In this document: in pieces, positions 34,479 to 46,848 of the stretch
Layout of the letters: each line of letters opens with the position of its first letter
Position numbering within the stretch: position 1 is the stretch's first letter
The notes under the pieces: model-generated
The model's database searches: none
The model's input: only the letters and a program-made list of their open reading frames with translations
What the model was told of the DNA's origin: nothing
Assembly (NCBI GenBank): GCA_018296165.2
Contig: JACKQL020000025.1
Coordinates: forward strand, 744,001-808,000
Source: Termitomyces sp. T153
Lineage: Eukaryota; Basidiomycota; Agaricomycetes; Agaricales; Lyophyllaceae
Direction: 5' to 3'
Length of the DNA stretch: 64,000 nt
Made by a program: the position numbers and the translations under genes

Positions 34479-35475
34479 TGGAACAACCCATCCCTGGACC
34501 TCTGGACCTCCCTCCCACATGCCCCAAATGCCCAGACTGCCCACCAGCACCCCCTTGTCTCACCCCAACTCTTGTTCACCCATTGCACCCACCTCAGCTA
34601 ACTCCAACACTTCCCCAGCAAACTTTGACAGCCCCCCAGCAAACCCTGCCACTCCCTCATTCCCTTCTGAGCCCCTGGATACCTCCAACTCTTCCCAGAA
34701 ACTCCAGCACACATTGCAGACCCACACTAATGTGTCACCATGGCCCACTTAATCAGAAACTGACACCTGCCAGACCTGCATGGCCCCAACAATCCCCACC
34801 ATCAGACCTGCAACCCCCAGAGGATTTCCAGTAGTTAGTATTCAAGTCATAGGGTGATATCTGCTACAGTAGTCTTGATATTACCTACTTACATCTGTGT
34901 CTGTTAACATTTTGTTTCTGGTTTCATCTCTCACCTCTAGTTCTGTTTTGTTTTTGTCTTGAGCCTCATTCTAAATTCCATTCTGTTCTTGTCTCAATCA
35001 TGTCTCAACTGTCTTATCTTGTTTGCCTCAGCTCCTTTCATGTTGTCTGACTTCCTTTCAATTCCAACTCTGTTCCAATCTCTGTGCATATCTCTGTTCC
35101 TACCTTTATGCCTTGTACATTCCAATCTAACTCCAAACTTTGCCCTACACTTAGCCCTGGAACCTATCAGCACCATCTGATCCCCCATCAAACTCTGATC
35201 CCACTCCCATTGCTTGCATGACCTTTGATTGCCCCACACTCCTAGTATCTGCCTCCAGACCTGTGTCTGAACCTTCCAAGCCCAACCCTTATTTGTACCT
35301 TGTCTTAGACTTCCCCAGACTGGTGCCTGAACCTTCCCCAAGCCTGACCTTTATTTGTACCTTGTTTTAGACTTCTGTGGACTACTCCAGACTTGCTTGG
35401 ACCACTCCCCTTAGCTTGCCCTCACAAGTATCTGATGTCCAAACCTCCCTGAAATGCTAGGTTATAAGTGCAGGC
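34479..35475 (+). repeat. Second decayed 1-kb-type LTR, 3' truncated at Helitron junction
   Basis: Starts with a block similar to the solo LTR start (CCCTGGACCTC). It carries AGTCTTGATATTA at 34871-34883, 32 bp after the TATA-equivalent, and breaks off inside GGTTATAAGTGCAGG at 35475 where Helitron-like sequence begins. Lies head-to-tail with the previous copy. Confidence 0.7.
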
Positions 35476-36654
35476 TTGCTTGTATAAGTCAATGAAGAGA
35501 TTGACTCTAGCAAGCATAACCTGCAAGGAGGCTATTATTTGAGGATCAAGCCTGGGATCATTCTGTTGACAAAAAGCCAATTGCTGGTTATGGTCATGAA
35601 AGTAGAGTTGTGCATACACAGAATGACTGCCTTCAGCTGGAAGCAAGGCACCTGTCAGATGATGGAGTTCTCCATTGATCCTAAAGCTGTATGGTCCAGG
35701 AGCATTGGTGATAGCATGATCAATTTATAACTCTCAGAGATGTGAATGCAAAGGCTGCATTGTATTGGCAGATATTGACAAATAGATGTTTGAAAAGTGT
35801 CAGAGAGAGGATGGTGGCCATCAAGTAGGTTGAGTAAATCTGCTGGAGCATCTTTGAGTCTGGGCAAATTCACTTGGCCTTGTAAGCAGCACATCCCAAA
35901 CTTTGGATTATAAATGGTAGACTTGGTGAGCTTTTCAGCATTGAAATGTAGAGCTTGGTGGTGTGGAAATATGACAGTCATAGGACCAAGATAGTGTGGT
36001 TGGTGTTCAATCAAGTAAGGTTGCCTTCCTCTTGGAGTAGGCTAACAGGACCAAGCTGTGGTGGAATAGAAGGGTGAAGAGGAAGCTCTGGTTCTTCTGC
36101 TGGTATATTTTCAGCAGGATTTTCTGGTCGGTGGATGATTGGGTAGGGGAGGGTCCAAGTCTTCTGCAGGTCTCTATCAAGCAGGATCAACATATTCCAA
36201 GTCATCATCCAAAGGCATGTCATCCTGAGGGCCCAATGGATCATCAAGAGGAAGATCCAGTTGTTTTGCTGGTTGATCTTCAGCAGGATCAACATTTTCC
36301 AAGTCATCATCAGAATTTATATCATTCTGAGGACCTGAATCATTGAAGTCCTCTTCTAGATCAGCTTCATGTTGTTGTTCCCAGCTTTGGAAGATTCTTT
36401 GAGCCATAGCTGCATCCAAAGGCCTATGATCTGGATTTAGATTTATATGCTACTAAACTTTGTTAGTCAAGTAGCCTTTTCAAGTTGCCTTTGACTGACC
36501 TCTTTTCTTGTTGCCTCAATCTATCTTCCTCACTCAGCCTTTCCTGGCTCAAAATGGCCAATGCCTGTTGCCTCTCCTGATCTTGTCTCAGCCTTTGTTG
36601 CTCTTGCAACACTGCTGGTGCCTCTTGTTGTTGCCTCTCCTGCTCTGCAACCAC
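35476..36654 (-). pseudogene. Helitron Rep-helicase fragment (Helitron_like_N region)
   Basis: Minus-strand pieces: 36654-36463 (QERQQ-rich repeats), 36419-36177 (acidic Asp-rich spacer), 36014-35655 (FGMCCLQGQVNLPRLKDAPA, DLLNLLDGHHPLSDTFQTSI) and 35646-35476 (MLPAEGSHSVYAQLYFHDHN, RLDPQIIASLQVML, DLYKQA). The order C-C, LPxLxxxPxxLxxL, SLLPxEGxxxVYAQLYxxD and NPxxxxYK is the hallmark N-terminal region of fungal Helitron helicases. Rep HUH and helicase domains are absent; truncated at an LTR junction. Confidence 0.85.
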
Positions 36655-36839
36655 AGCAATATGCTAGTGATGCATTAATGTTACATTATTTCCATGCAGT
36701 ACTTAATTTTAGTTACAGAGGATAATGCATTACATTTTTACTGTAATTACACAGTATCAGTGTTGGACTCTAAGGGGTTATCAACCCCAATTTTTTTTGC
36801 ATAAGGCTTATCTCTCAAAGGGTTAATAAGACTACAGTT

Positions 36840-37500
36840 CTAAGAGGTTATCAAGACTCCAAAAAGAATCACCATCCTTTTTGCCCAAGTTGGCAAGAAT
36901 GAGATCAACAAGATAGGTCTGAGGTCCAGTGAGCAAACCAGCACAATAAAGACTTGATATATTCTTACTTTGCCATTGACAGAGAGATTTACACCTGTTA
37001 CAGCATTGTGTGATTCATCCTTCCACCCATCTGACATCAAGACAGCATATTTTCTATGCAAGGATGATTTAAGTTGGTTGGTGACCATATCATTGGCTTT
37101 GTCAAGTAGCTGACCTGAGACCTGCTTTCTTGAAGGGATAATGTTACCAGCTGTTGACCAAAATTGAAGGAACAGGGTCATGATTTCAGAATCCTTGACC
37201 CATTAAAGTGGTAGGTTTGCAGGTATGGTCCGAAGAAATTGTTTTTGAACCACTTCTTCTTGCTCAGAGGTAAATGGGACATTGATTCCACAAAATAATT
37301 TGAGCTGGGACTGGGACTATTTCATCAATGCTTCAACCTTGGTGAGTAGCTTTTTGGCTTTCTTCCCTTCCCTTTCATCATCTGCTTCATATTCTGATAC
37401 CCTATCCTTTGCCCTCTTTCTGTTGCCCTTCTTAAGTGCCTTAGCCGTTTTTTGAGCCTGAGTTGATGCATTTGGGCATGGATGGATTCACCCCATTCTT
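36840..37500 (-). pseudogene. hAT-type transposase fragment (DUF659-like)
   Basis: Minus strand, beginning near 37500 with a basic charged run (KKGNRKRAKDRVSEYEADDE). It then reads INVPFTSEQEEVVQKQFLRT, IIPSRKQVSGQLLDKANDMV, RKYAVLMSDGWKDESHNAVT and GVNLSVNGK. SDGW...G is the conserved hAT/DUF659 box. Two in-frame stops (after EALMK and ANLPL) and loss of the remaining catalytic part show it is dead. Flanking repeats of the GGTTAT(C/T)AACC type occur at about 36775-36850 and 37870-37930 and may be subterminal repeats. Confidence 0.7.
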
Positions 37501-38253
37501 CCCTAGAATGTGCGCAATCATAGAATCCTTGACTCCAAGGACACCACCAACATCATCTCGGCATGCTTTTGTACTCTTAGCATGGATTCACAATCAGACA
37601 GTAAGTTTCACGCACCTTCTGTGACCCAGGATTCAGATGACAACTTTGGGAATCCATCACTATCAAGCTCCACAATTTCTCCATCAGGACGATGCTTCAG
37701 TGAAGACAGTGCACATGGAGGTGGGAGCCATTTTGTCTAGCACCGGCAAGGAAGAGCTGCCAGATATTGGATTCTGTGGGAGGCATTCAAGCTTCATCAA
37801 AGATTCTTGAACCTTTGCTGCCAAAAATTTGATTGACATTTATTATGAGTCAAAGGGTTGAGTAAAGGTTATTAACCTTTGGGATTGATATGAACCTTGA
37901 GCTTAGAAACGACCTAAGCCTTGAAGCTTATTAACCCAAAACCTTTATAGCCAACGCTGCAGTACCATGCATTAAAATGTCAGGGTCGGCTGACAGTACA
38001 GTGTTCTTTTCAGTATGCCTGTCTCCACTCAGAGAACCCAGTAATTTCTGTCGTCTAGATATGGTATGCATCATATGACATATCGAGTTCCGAGTTTACC
38101 TCATGGCATATGACAGTATAGTGTTCTTTTCGGTATGCCTGTCTCCGCTCAGAAACCATCTCGAATGCTAGTTGTTATCTAGATTTGACATGTATGCGTC
38201 ACTACCCTAAGCCTATTTAATAGGTATGCCAAGCCCCCCAACTCCTTAGCGCA
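37501..38253. other. Right edge of TE island and P450 copy 2 promoter
   Basis: CpG dinucleotides return here. A plus-strand open frame to 37740 (SDSKFHAPSVTQDSDDNFGN) has no recognised family. The block TGACAGTACAGTGTTCTTTT with the text around it is repeated twice (about 37990 and 38109), a short direct duplication upstream of the P450. Confidence 0.5.
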
Positions 38254-40400
38254 ATGCTGTTAATACCTGCCTCGTCACTATTCCTCAGTGCTGCTTTCAT
38301 CCTGTTCTTGATAAATAAAAGCCGTCAGAAACGCGCCCATCTACCCCCTGGACCTCCCGGTCATCCCTTTATCGGTCATGTGCTAAAGATTCCTACCGAA
38401 AACCAAGATATGGCCTTGTACAAGCTGGGAAAAACGTACGGTACGCCTCCTTCAGAAACACATTGAAGCTTTATGCACCATCCTACATTGTAATCAGGAG
38501 ATGTTATGTATCTCGAAATCTTTGGACGACCAATAGTCGTGCTGAACAGTGTCGAGGCCGCCATAGACCTTCTGGACAAGAGAAGTGCGAATTATAGCGA
38601 TAGGCCTCACTTTCCTATATTCGAACTGTGCGTCTCCTGCTTTAGGAGAAAAAATGAGCGGCTAATGTCATGACAGCATGGGCTGGAGGGAAACCTTGAC
38701 CTTTACAGGTTATGGGAAACCTTTCCAAAAATATCGAAGATTGTGTCAAGAACACCTCAAGTCAACAAAAATCATAGTCTATCAACCGGTCCAGAGACAA
38801 GCGACTCGTATTCTTCTTCAAAATTTGCTTTCAGATGATAGCCTAAGGAATGATTGGATACGGCGGTAAGAATGTTTATCAATCAGAAATATTGGTAACA
38901 AAGGTCTACTAACCGCCAGGTTTTCTACTTCGATCATCATGCGGGTCGCATATGGCCACCAAATTACTTCTGATGATGATCCTTATCTTGACATCACGGA
39001 AAACACTAGTTTTGCCCTAAGCAATGCCGGTGCCCCTGGAAACACACCAGTCGATTTCTTCCCATTTCGTAAGTATAAACGAGTCAGCTCATACTGCTAA
39101 CTCCATACAATGACTGACTACTCGGATGTTTTCAGTTCAGAATTTCCCATCGTGGTTTCCTGGCGCCTATTACGCCGGATTTGCACGCAGCCAGAAAGGC
39201 GCGATCAGGAAGTTGCATGATTACCCGTTCGACAACGTGAAAGCGGAGCTGGTGCGTCCTCGGTCCAAGTTTGCTTCTTATTTTCCACTTCATAGAAATT
39301 TTTAGGCAGCAGGGACGGCCAAGCCTTCGTTTGTATCTCATGAGTTACAATCCCTTAGCTGGGATGAAGCTGACAACTCGAGTAATATTCTGGATATAAA
39401 GGGCGTAGCAGGTGTGATGTACTGTGCTGGAGCAGAGACGGTAAGGAGAGCGTTCAGTGAGTATGTTATTGGTATGGCTTAATGTCTGTGATCAGACATG
39501 GATCACATTGTCTGTTTTCTTTCTGGCAATGGTCCTTCATCCGGAATGCCAGAAACGGGCCCAGCAAGAGATTGACTCTGTCGTAGGACCAGGGCGCCTT
39601 CCTGACTTTTCAGACCGCGAGTACCTGTCCTATATTGAGTGTATACTTCAGGAGACTCTGAGGTTCGTCTCTGAACGTACATGTGTTGTAGCAATCCAAT
39701 CATTTTCCCTCTTATAGATGGAACCCGGGAGTGCCATTAGGTCCGTCTTCTATTTCATTACAACAAGAAGTTTCCAGTGAGACATCGATAAACTTGTTAG
39801 GTGTACCCCATCGCTCTTTGGAAGATGACATCTATCGCGGAATGTTCATACCCAAGGGTTCTCTTGTCATAGGGAACACCAGGTCACTATTTATATCTCC
39901 ATCTTGGGAATTGAGGGTTCAATCATCATTTAGAGGGATGGCACTCGACGAGAAAGTTTACACGGATGCGCAAGACTTCAACCCATCTCGTTATCTCCCT
40001 CTGCCTGAGGGAAATCATGAGCCGTATCCACATGGACCTTTCGGTTTTGGACGTAGGTATGAACGTTCCTTATGCCGTCATCTTTCTTTGTATATTGGGC
40101 TGAGGAAACCTCAGGATCTGTCCTGGGCGTCATCTTGCTGACGCGAGTGTGTGGATTGCGATGGCATCTATTCTGGCAACTTTCGACATACTGAAACCTA
40201 TCGGATCGGATGGAAAGGAGATAACGCCCGAAGTTAAGTTCAGTACTGGTATCACAAGGTACCTTTCATTCACTTGTTGCGACCTATTATCACTCAAACA
40301 ATTCCATAGTCAACCTTCCACCTTCTATTGTCGTATACGGCCCCGAAATAATCAGGCAAAACATATAATTATGCACGCCGATACCTCGGACAATTATTGA
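38254..40400 (+). CDS. Cytochrome P450 monooxygenase, copy 2
   Basis: Same twelve-exon structure as copy 1: 38254-38440, 38498-38627, 38677-38865, 38920-39068, 39136-39251, 39306-39440, 39496-39662, 39718-39740, 39801-39882, 39934-40056, 40115-40258, 40310-40400; 511 aa. All phases are intact. Motifs: PPGPPGHPFIGH, CAGAETT, ETLR, FNPSRYLPLPEG, HGPFGFGRRICPGRHLAD. Differences from copy 1 include WNPGVPLG for WNPVVPSG in the 23-nt exon, TWITLSV for TWATLSV and one extra residue near each end. Introns are nearly identical too, so the duplication is recent. Likely the same ER-membrane oxidation role. Confidence 0.94.
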
Positions 40401-41208
40401 CAACTCCAGTTTTGAGTGTACTCTTCAATTACGATTGATGCTTGCCGTAGTCCTTTATTCTTTGATATAAGGCTAGATCCAGCCTTGCTTGAGTTTGCTG
40501 TCCTCGTAGCATTAAAAAAACTAGCCAAGATGAATTTGTAACTCTCGATATCAGGTCGGGTGCTGTCAAATGAATTATATATTGCCGACACTCTGCTCGT
40601 CTAATCACTGGTGTAGAATTTGTGGCTATTTCTTTAAATATTCAACACACCATATTCGACCTCACAACTTTTGCATCGTTTACTTAATCCCACGTAGCGT
40701 TACGCCACGAGTGAGTAGGGTGACAACGGCTCGCCCGACCTGAAACCTAATCCCTGTGCTGGTGCTTGCCATGATCCTTCCCGCAAGTGACGCAGGTGTG
40801 TGGGTGGTCCCAGGGGTATCTAGTATTGGCTCGAAAGCCCTCAAAAGTAATCAAGGGACCTGATATCTTTTATCTTTCTCCTGACAAGAACATCGTGCGA
40901 GTGGGTTGTAAATCACAATAGTTGGTCACATGTTACACCACGTGTCATCCTTTCCCATGCCGTTCTTTCACTCGAAAGTATGGCTACTCGTCAATGTATT
41001 ACGGCCATCCCGAGCTAACAGAGTTTTATGTAGTTACAATCTGGTGGAATAAAATACATCCAGAGATATGAGTAGCAGGCACTGCGGCCAGAGGGCGCCC
41101 GTTGTGTTTATGTATCACTCTCAGGACAGGCTTGCTCATGGCCACAAACAGGGCAAGGTCACGTGCATACAAAAACTCTCCCTCCACTCCACCACTCTTC
41201 TTAAAAAG
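40401..41208. other. Intergenic stretch, eIF3i promoter side
   Basis: No gene supported. The last 200 bp form the upstream region of eIF3i; a pyrimidine-rich run (CTCTCCCTCCACTCCACCACTC) sits just before the ATG, usual for highly expressed fungal genes. Confidence 0.45.
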
Positions 41209-42542
41209 ATGGTAAGTCCCTTTCTCTGCTTGAAAGAAAGTTTTTTCAGTCATATGAACCCAGCGGCCCATTCTACTACAAGGTGATTTCAGCGAGAATT
41301 AACGGAAGTCTTTCGCTTAACCGATATAGGCCACGAACGGTCCTTGACCCAAATCAAATTCAACGCAGAAGGAGACCTGCTCTTTTCTTGTTCGAAAGAT
41401 CACGTTATCAATGTCTGGTACTCACACAATGGGGAGCGGCTGGGAACATACGAAGGAAACAATGGAACGGTGTGGACAGTAGACGTTGACTGTGAGTGTC
41501 TTTTCTGTATTTTGCAATACCTGCCGCCTGAACCAAGCCTCAAAGCAGAGTCAAGATTCATGATGTCAGGTTCAGCCGACAACACCATGCGACTGTGGGC
41601 GGTCCAGACGGGCAAATGTCTCTACACTTGGGAGTTTCCAACGGCGGTGAAGAGAGTGGCTTTTAGAGAGGATGATAGCCAGGTGGTCTGCATTACCGAA
41701 CAACGTATGGGATACCAGTGTACGATACGTGTTTTCAACATCAATCGAGAAGGCGATGGGACAAATCGTGGGTGCCAGACTTTTTATTGCTGTTTTCCAT
41801 CTGACTGACTCTTTTTTTTTCTTCGGTACTGCAGAGTCAAAAGAGCCTTTCCACATTTTCAATCCAATTGGCTCGAAAGCGACAGTGTGCGCGTTCACGC
41901 CGGTGAACAATATCATAATCACTGGACACGAATCCGGAAAGGTCGCGCTATTCAATGTCAAGACTGGGGAAGAGGTCGACAATAATGAGCGGGCGCATAG
42001 TGATACGGTCACTGATCTTCAAGTAAGTAAGGATGGGACATACTGCGTTACCAGCAGCAAGGACAAGTCTGCTCGGATACACGATACAAAAACACTCATG
42101 GTCATGAAGACATACACGACCGAAACCCCTTTGAACAGTGCTTCTATCACGCCTGGACGGCCCTACGTAAGTCACTCAGAAATTCTATCTGAGACGAGAC
42201 GAATTCTGACTTGGCCCTTTCTTAGGTCCTCCTGGGTGGTGGACAAGAGGCTATGAACGTGACGACTACGTCCCTGCGCCAAGGCAAGTTTGAGACTCGT
42301 TTCTGGCATAAAATCTTCGAAGAAGAGGTGGGCCGCGTGAAGGGCCACTTCGGACCGATCAACACGTCAGTATTTTCCTCCGTTCGTTTGTACTTCCGTT
42401 AACAAACCCCATCAGTATTGCTGTGCATCCTGCAGGTACCTGCTACGCATCAGGTGGAGAAGACGGATTCGTGCGCGTACATCACTTTGAGGAGTCGTAC
42501 TTCAAAGCCAAACCGTATGGAGATCTAGACATTGCTGATTGA
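41209..42542 (+). CDS. TIF34: Translation initiation factor eIF3 subunit i (TIF34), WD40 protein
   Basis: Seven exons: 41209-41211 (the ATG alone), 41264-41282 (19 nt), 41330-41491, 41546-41767, 41835-42166, 42226-42365, 42416-42542; 334 aa, normal for eIF3i. The joined start reads [20 protein letters not shown], the family N-terminus, which only appears with the ATG-only exon. Further blocks: [145 protein letters not shown]. It forms a seven-blade propeller within the eIF3 complex on the 40S subunit. Housekeeping gene; very firm call. Confidence 0.97.
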
Positions 42543-43069
42543 TAATTTCATGCACTTGTTTTCTACCCTTTGACGTGACGATGCCCGATTTAAACTCTGA
42601 TCTGTACTGCCTTATCTTCCTCGGTGAGGACTTCTTGTCAATGTAGTGCGGGAATGCTATTCTTTTGTTCTCCCCGTTGCCCGTCTGATCTTGTCGTTTT
42701 CCTCACGACTGGGCTGCGCTTGCTGACCCGATGTACCTATATATGAGGCAACCACGTTCACCTACTTGTACTTGTACACGTTCCTTGAGAGTCAGCTGGT
42801 AGTCAATATTGTGTCTATAACGATATCATTCTATCTTTCTACAATTGAGCTGTTGAGAGCGTCGAATATGTCGATCACTGACCGATCCATGTAGGGATCT
42901 TTGGAACAAAAAGTCACGGTGTTTATGTTACATATTGATATCTCCTTCCGAGTTAATAATGACCGCTAATAGCTATCAAGGCCTCTTCCTATCACGGCTT
43001 TGAACTTGACAATAACCTTCTCGCTTGAGAGATTCTCTCAAGCCTTCACGATATTCTTTCGGACTTGAC
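42543..43069. other. Intergenic: eIF3i 3' flank and promoter of GPI protein
   Basis: Contains no coding signal. Nothing specific recognised. Confidence 0.4.
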
Positions 43070-44379
43070 ATGCCAATGGCCTCTACAACACTCCTCTGTC
43101 TTCTTCTCCCATCATTAGTCTTTGGCTTTAATCATGGTAGCAGCCACAATCGCCTCCGACGCGCGAGTTCTCTATCCTCACGAAAGGTCCCTGAACAAGG
43201 CTTCTACAACCCCCTCGACAACGGAGGAAGCTTCCTAACAGTACGTTTCGCGCTGCACGGATGACTACGTATAAACGCCTCATGCTCGCTATATAGAAAA
43301 TCCCTGTCACGTTCCCGATGGGGCAAGGCGAACCTGTGAACACAATAATATCAGGCAATTCAGACGAGGCCATCCTCGTGGACTCTGAGACAGACGGTGG
43401 CCTAAGAAACTACTTTGAGTACGTCCTTGTCTGGTCAAATCCATCTGACTCGTGCTCTTGTGTTGATTGGTGTATTCCTAGGTCTCTTGGGTTCTCAGCC
43501 GAATGCCTTGGGCAGAAGGAGTCTACTCACCAGGCGGTAAACCTTGGTGATGGGCATGGGTTTTGTTCGTGTTCGACCTGCCATAGTTAGAGCCATCCCG
43601 CTGATTTGGTCACCCCAGTAAATGAAACAGCCGTCATTCGATGGGATTATGGGGACCCGTCGTTGGGTACCTGCAAAGAGACAATACAAGGGGGCAACCA
43701 TTTTCGATACTGGATACAGAATGGACCGGATGCGAACAGGTATGCTATATCACTTGCCTTCCGAATATATCTCATCTTTCGCAGTGGAGCCATCTTTATG
43801 GCTGTCTCGTACGAGCTCCCGCTTGCTCGTAAGTCGTCATGTTATGTCTTTTGATACCTTTCTCTGATCAATCGTCTAGAGCAACACGACATCATTCCTA
43901 ATGGATACAATCTCGCTCGGTGCATCTTGCTGCTTACCTTTTCCCAGCAGTGTTCTAACATTGCGCGTTTCAGCGATTGGCTTATAGGAAATATAACTCA
44001 ATTCTCAATACCCACACTAACATTGAGCAATGCAACGACTTATAACGGCACAACTTCTGCCAATGGCTTTACATATCACAGCGATATCCTCTATGTCTCG
44101 GGACTACTCCCAAACACTAGTGATGGTATCAATCACAATCTCACTGTCGCCGTCAGTGGAAGGAATGCAGTGGACGGTTTCGTAGCAATACTGACGGTGA
44201 AGATCACTGAAAAACCTCCTACATCGTGAGTATCTTGAACTCGTCTCAGTGAGATGATGTGACGGCTCAGAGTTCATTGTTTCTTCCTCAGAGGCGCAGC
44301 CGGTTCTCCGTCAATACACGTGTGGTCTATATTTCCTTCAATAAGTCTTCTCTTGGCAATGTCATTGCTGGCTCTTTGA
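43070..44379 (+). CDS. Secreted GPI-anchored protein of unknown function
   Basis: Eight exons: 43070-43240, 43297-43418, 43482-43536, 43591-43739, 43785-43828, 43880-43919, 43974-44225, 44292-44379; 306 aa. It has a signal peptide (STTLLCLLLPSLVFG), then a KIPVTFPMGQGEPV beta-like block, a Cys-containing middle (SAECLGQ, SLGTCKETIQGGNHFRYWIQ), SGAIFMAVSYELPLAQQHDI, an N-glycosylation-rich region (GNIT, SNAT, YNGT, NHNLT) and a C-terminal small-residue site (SGAAGS) followed by a hydrophobic tail (FPSISLLLAMSLLAL) that ends the protein, the pattern of a GPI signal. No enzymatic motif recognised. Cell-wall or plasma-membrane surface location is inferred. Confidence 0.8.
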
Positions 44380-44812
44380 TATTCTAGATATTCTTTGTTT
44401 ATGGACGTCTTTTACGATTACTCCTTTAGATAGTCATCTTTGCTGGTCTAAGTATGGCACGTTTGTATACATACCCAACTGACAAGTCACGTCTCTGGAC
44501 ACTCATCTGTAATATTCACATTCCTGTAGTTATTCCTACTATACGAACATGTCTATATGTATCTCACAATATAGATTCCACAGCGCTTCTGGTCTGCTGT
44601 GTCAGGTTGTCAATATTTATTTGTTCCATCTTTCTCTTGCCTTTGTTCTGCGAGCGGCTTTGTTACCACGGGCAACAATTGCGATGGTTTCTTTTTCCTT
44701 CTGTCCTTGTGTCAGATACTCAAAAGGCTACTGGCTAGCCTCAGCTCACCAACACTTTTCATTCTTGGATTTCGAGCGCAGTCGTACATACCCATAACCC
44801 ACAGACCGTACT
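44380..44812. other. Intergenic stretch, no supported gene
   Basis: Short frames only; promoter side of the BTB gene. Confidence 0.4.
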
Positions 44813-46155
44813 ATGAAGAGACCCAGCAGATTTATCATTGTTGACGACTCCACCATCCACGACTCTAGCGACGATACTGATCGTTCTCGTTCCAAGAAGC
44901 GCCAAAGAAAGCAAAAGGTACCGCCGTCGCCGACGATGCCAGGCACGTTCGAGCGGAAAGCCATGTCTGAACCTCGAGCCTCGCTAAGACCAGACTATGA
45001 CGGGACCGTAATTCTCATACATGATCCCAAGTATTACTTTGAGGATGATCCGGGGGCGGATTGTTTCATAAGGGTGGAGAAGATTTTGTTCAAGGTAGGA
45101 GAATTTTTGTTGTGGTCCAACGAAAGAAAGAGAAGATGACGAACGGTGGTTGTCTTCAGGTTCATAGCAATTTGCTATTCATGTCCAAGCTGATGGAAAG
45201 AAGGATAACCGGGCGTGCTGAGCCGACGACTAGTCAAGATCCTCTGGAACTCTTCGGAGTATCGGTGACAGAGTTCCGTGCGTTGATGTGGGCACGGTAT
45301 GCAAAGTGAGTTATCCCATTTCCGAAATCAAAGTCCTCTTTTTACACCACCATCCATAGTGAAGACGATGCCGAAGGTCAGCCAAGAGCCCTCGAAGACC
45401 TCGAGCGTCTTCTCTCCCTCGCTACTGTCACAAAAAACTTTGAATTTGATCGTCTACACGACTGGACAATTGACTCGATGCACCGCGCCTTTTCGTCCAA
45501 CTCCTCCCTCGTTGACTCCTGCTCCTCCGCTGTCTTCACGCGTGTAATCGAGATCGCTACCCAATACAAAGCTACAGTCCTACTTGAAGCCGTTGTGTCA
45601 AAGTGGTGTGATCGTGTCCGTCGGAAAGACAGTCCCGCCGTTCCTGCGATCATCGCTGCTGACGAACATAAGCTTGAGAAGCTTGTGGGCGTCGCGTACT
45701 ATGCGCTTCTCCTCGAGGCAATCGAGCAGGCTCCGACACCAACGGCAGATAGTCCGCTCCGGATCCTGGCCGACCCAAAGCTCAGCTCGAAACAGATCAT
45801 AAGATTACTCTCAGGCCATCTAGCACTCGTAAACTTTAGTGAACGATACAGGCGACGCGCGCCGAAGCTAGAGTGCGCAGAATCTTGTTCCGCCGGCGCA
45901 CACAAAGGGTGTATGCTTGTCTGGAATGAGCGATGGCAAGCCACGGCCGGTTCGCGTAGGGTGCTTGCGCTTTGTTCGACAGATGTATTGAGCCTTGTGG
46001 CAGAGATGAGTGATAAGCTGAGCGGGGACGAGGGACTCAGCGAGGGTGTTACAGAGGCTTGTAGGCTGGCGGCTCTTCAGAGTCTGAAGCAGAACTTGAG
46101 GGACCTGCAGGAGAAGTTACCTCAATATTTCGTTGGTTGTCTTACGCCGTCTTGA
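44813..46155 (+). CDS. BTB/POZ domain protein
   Basis: Three exons: 44813-45094, 45160-45305, 45360-46155; 407 aa. A basic, Ser-rich N-terminus contains a likely nuclear localisation signal (RSRSKKRQRKQK). The BTB fold starts HDPKYYFEDDPGADCFIRVE, KILFK|VHSNLLFMSKLMER and continues DPLELFGVSVTEFRALMWAR. The C-terminal half is alpha-helical (TVTKNFEFDRLHDWTIDSMH, YKATVLLEAVVSKWCDRVR, HLALVNFSERYRRRAP, CSAGAHKGC). This is the frequent agaricomycete BTB family in which the phrase YYFEDDPGAD..I.VE.ILFK is conserved. Family members are thought to act in protein interaction or ubiquitin-ligase recruitment; the specific role is unknown. Confidence 0.88.
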
Positions 46156-46848
46156 TTTCTGTTTGAGATTTCTTCTGTTCGTCTACTAATTGTTCAATAT
46201 ATATTGATGATACATTCAAATTGCTGTCAGGTTAAACTCAGCAAATGGCTGCATAGTACGACTAAGAACTCTTCGGATCTTGTTTTTTTTTCTAAAAAAA
46301 GTTTCGAAGTTCGAATATGTACATATGTGCCGTCAATATTAGGATCCAGGAGGTGCCCCCACGCTCGTGAGGGTGAAATGGGACTTATGTGATAGGGACC
46401 GGATGTCGAGACCGCGTTCAGACCAGCTGTGACGCGGGTCTCCAGCATGCCCTGCATGTTTTGAGAGAATGTGGAGGATCAATGTCACTCGCTACTGATC
46501 TGTGAGGCACATGGAGGACTGGCTGCATGCCGCAACGCCTCCGTGATAAGGAGTGGTTCTTGCGATGGTTCAGTGATCATCTGATATTTTGGCATATGAG
46601 TGATTACTATCTGTCATATCCCAGATCTTGCACTGGTCCACGCTGACAGCAATTGGCCTGTACAGGCAGACAAGAGGTGCGAGTCGACTCAATGATTACT
46701 TTGGGATCCTCAGACTATCAATCCTATAACCTCGCAAGTCAAGACTCAGAAGAAAATCCCAGTAGTATATGTTTGTATGGCTGAGAGGGAAGGTAGGAGC
46801 GTTCGTATGTAGCACACCTGCGGCATCGTGCAGTTGTATTAATACGTC
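46156..46848. other. Intergenic stretch, no supported gene
   Basis: BTB 3' flank, then AT/GC-mixed sequence without coding signal. Confidence 0.4.

Noticed and set aside
21400..37500. Repeat-induced point mutation (RIP) as the cause of decay
   Set aside because: The visible signal is loss of CpG with TG/CA gain. A CpA-directed RIP bias cannot be shown by eye, and classical RIP is not typical of Agaricomycetes.
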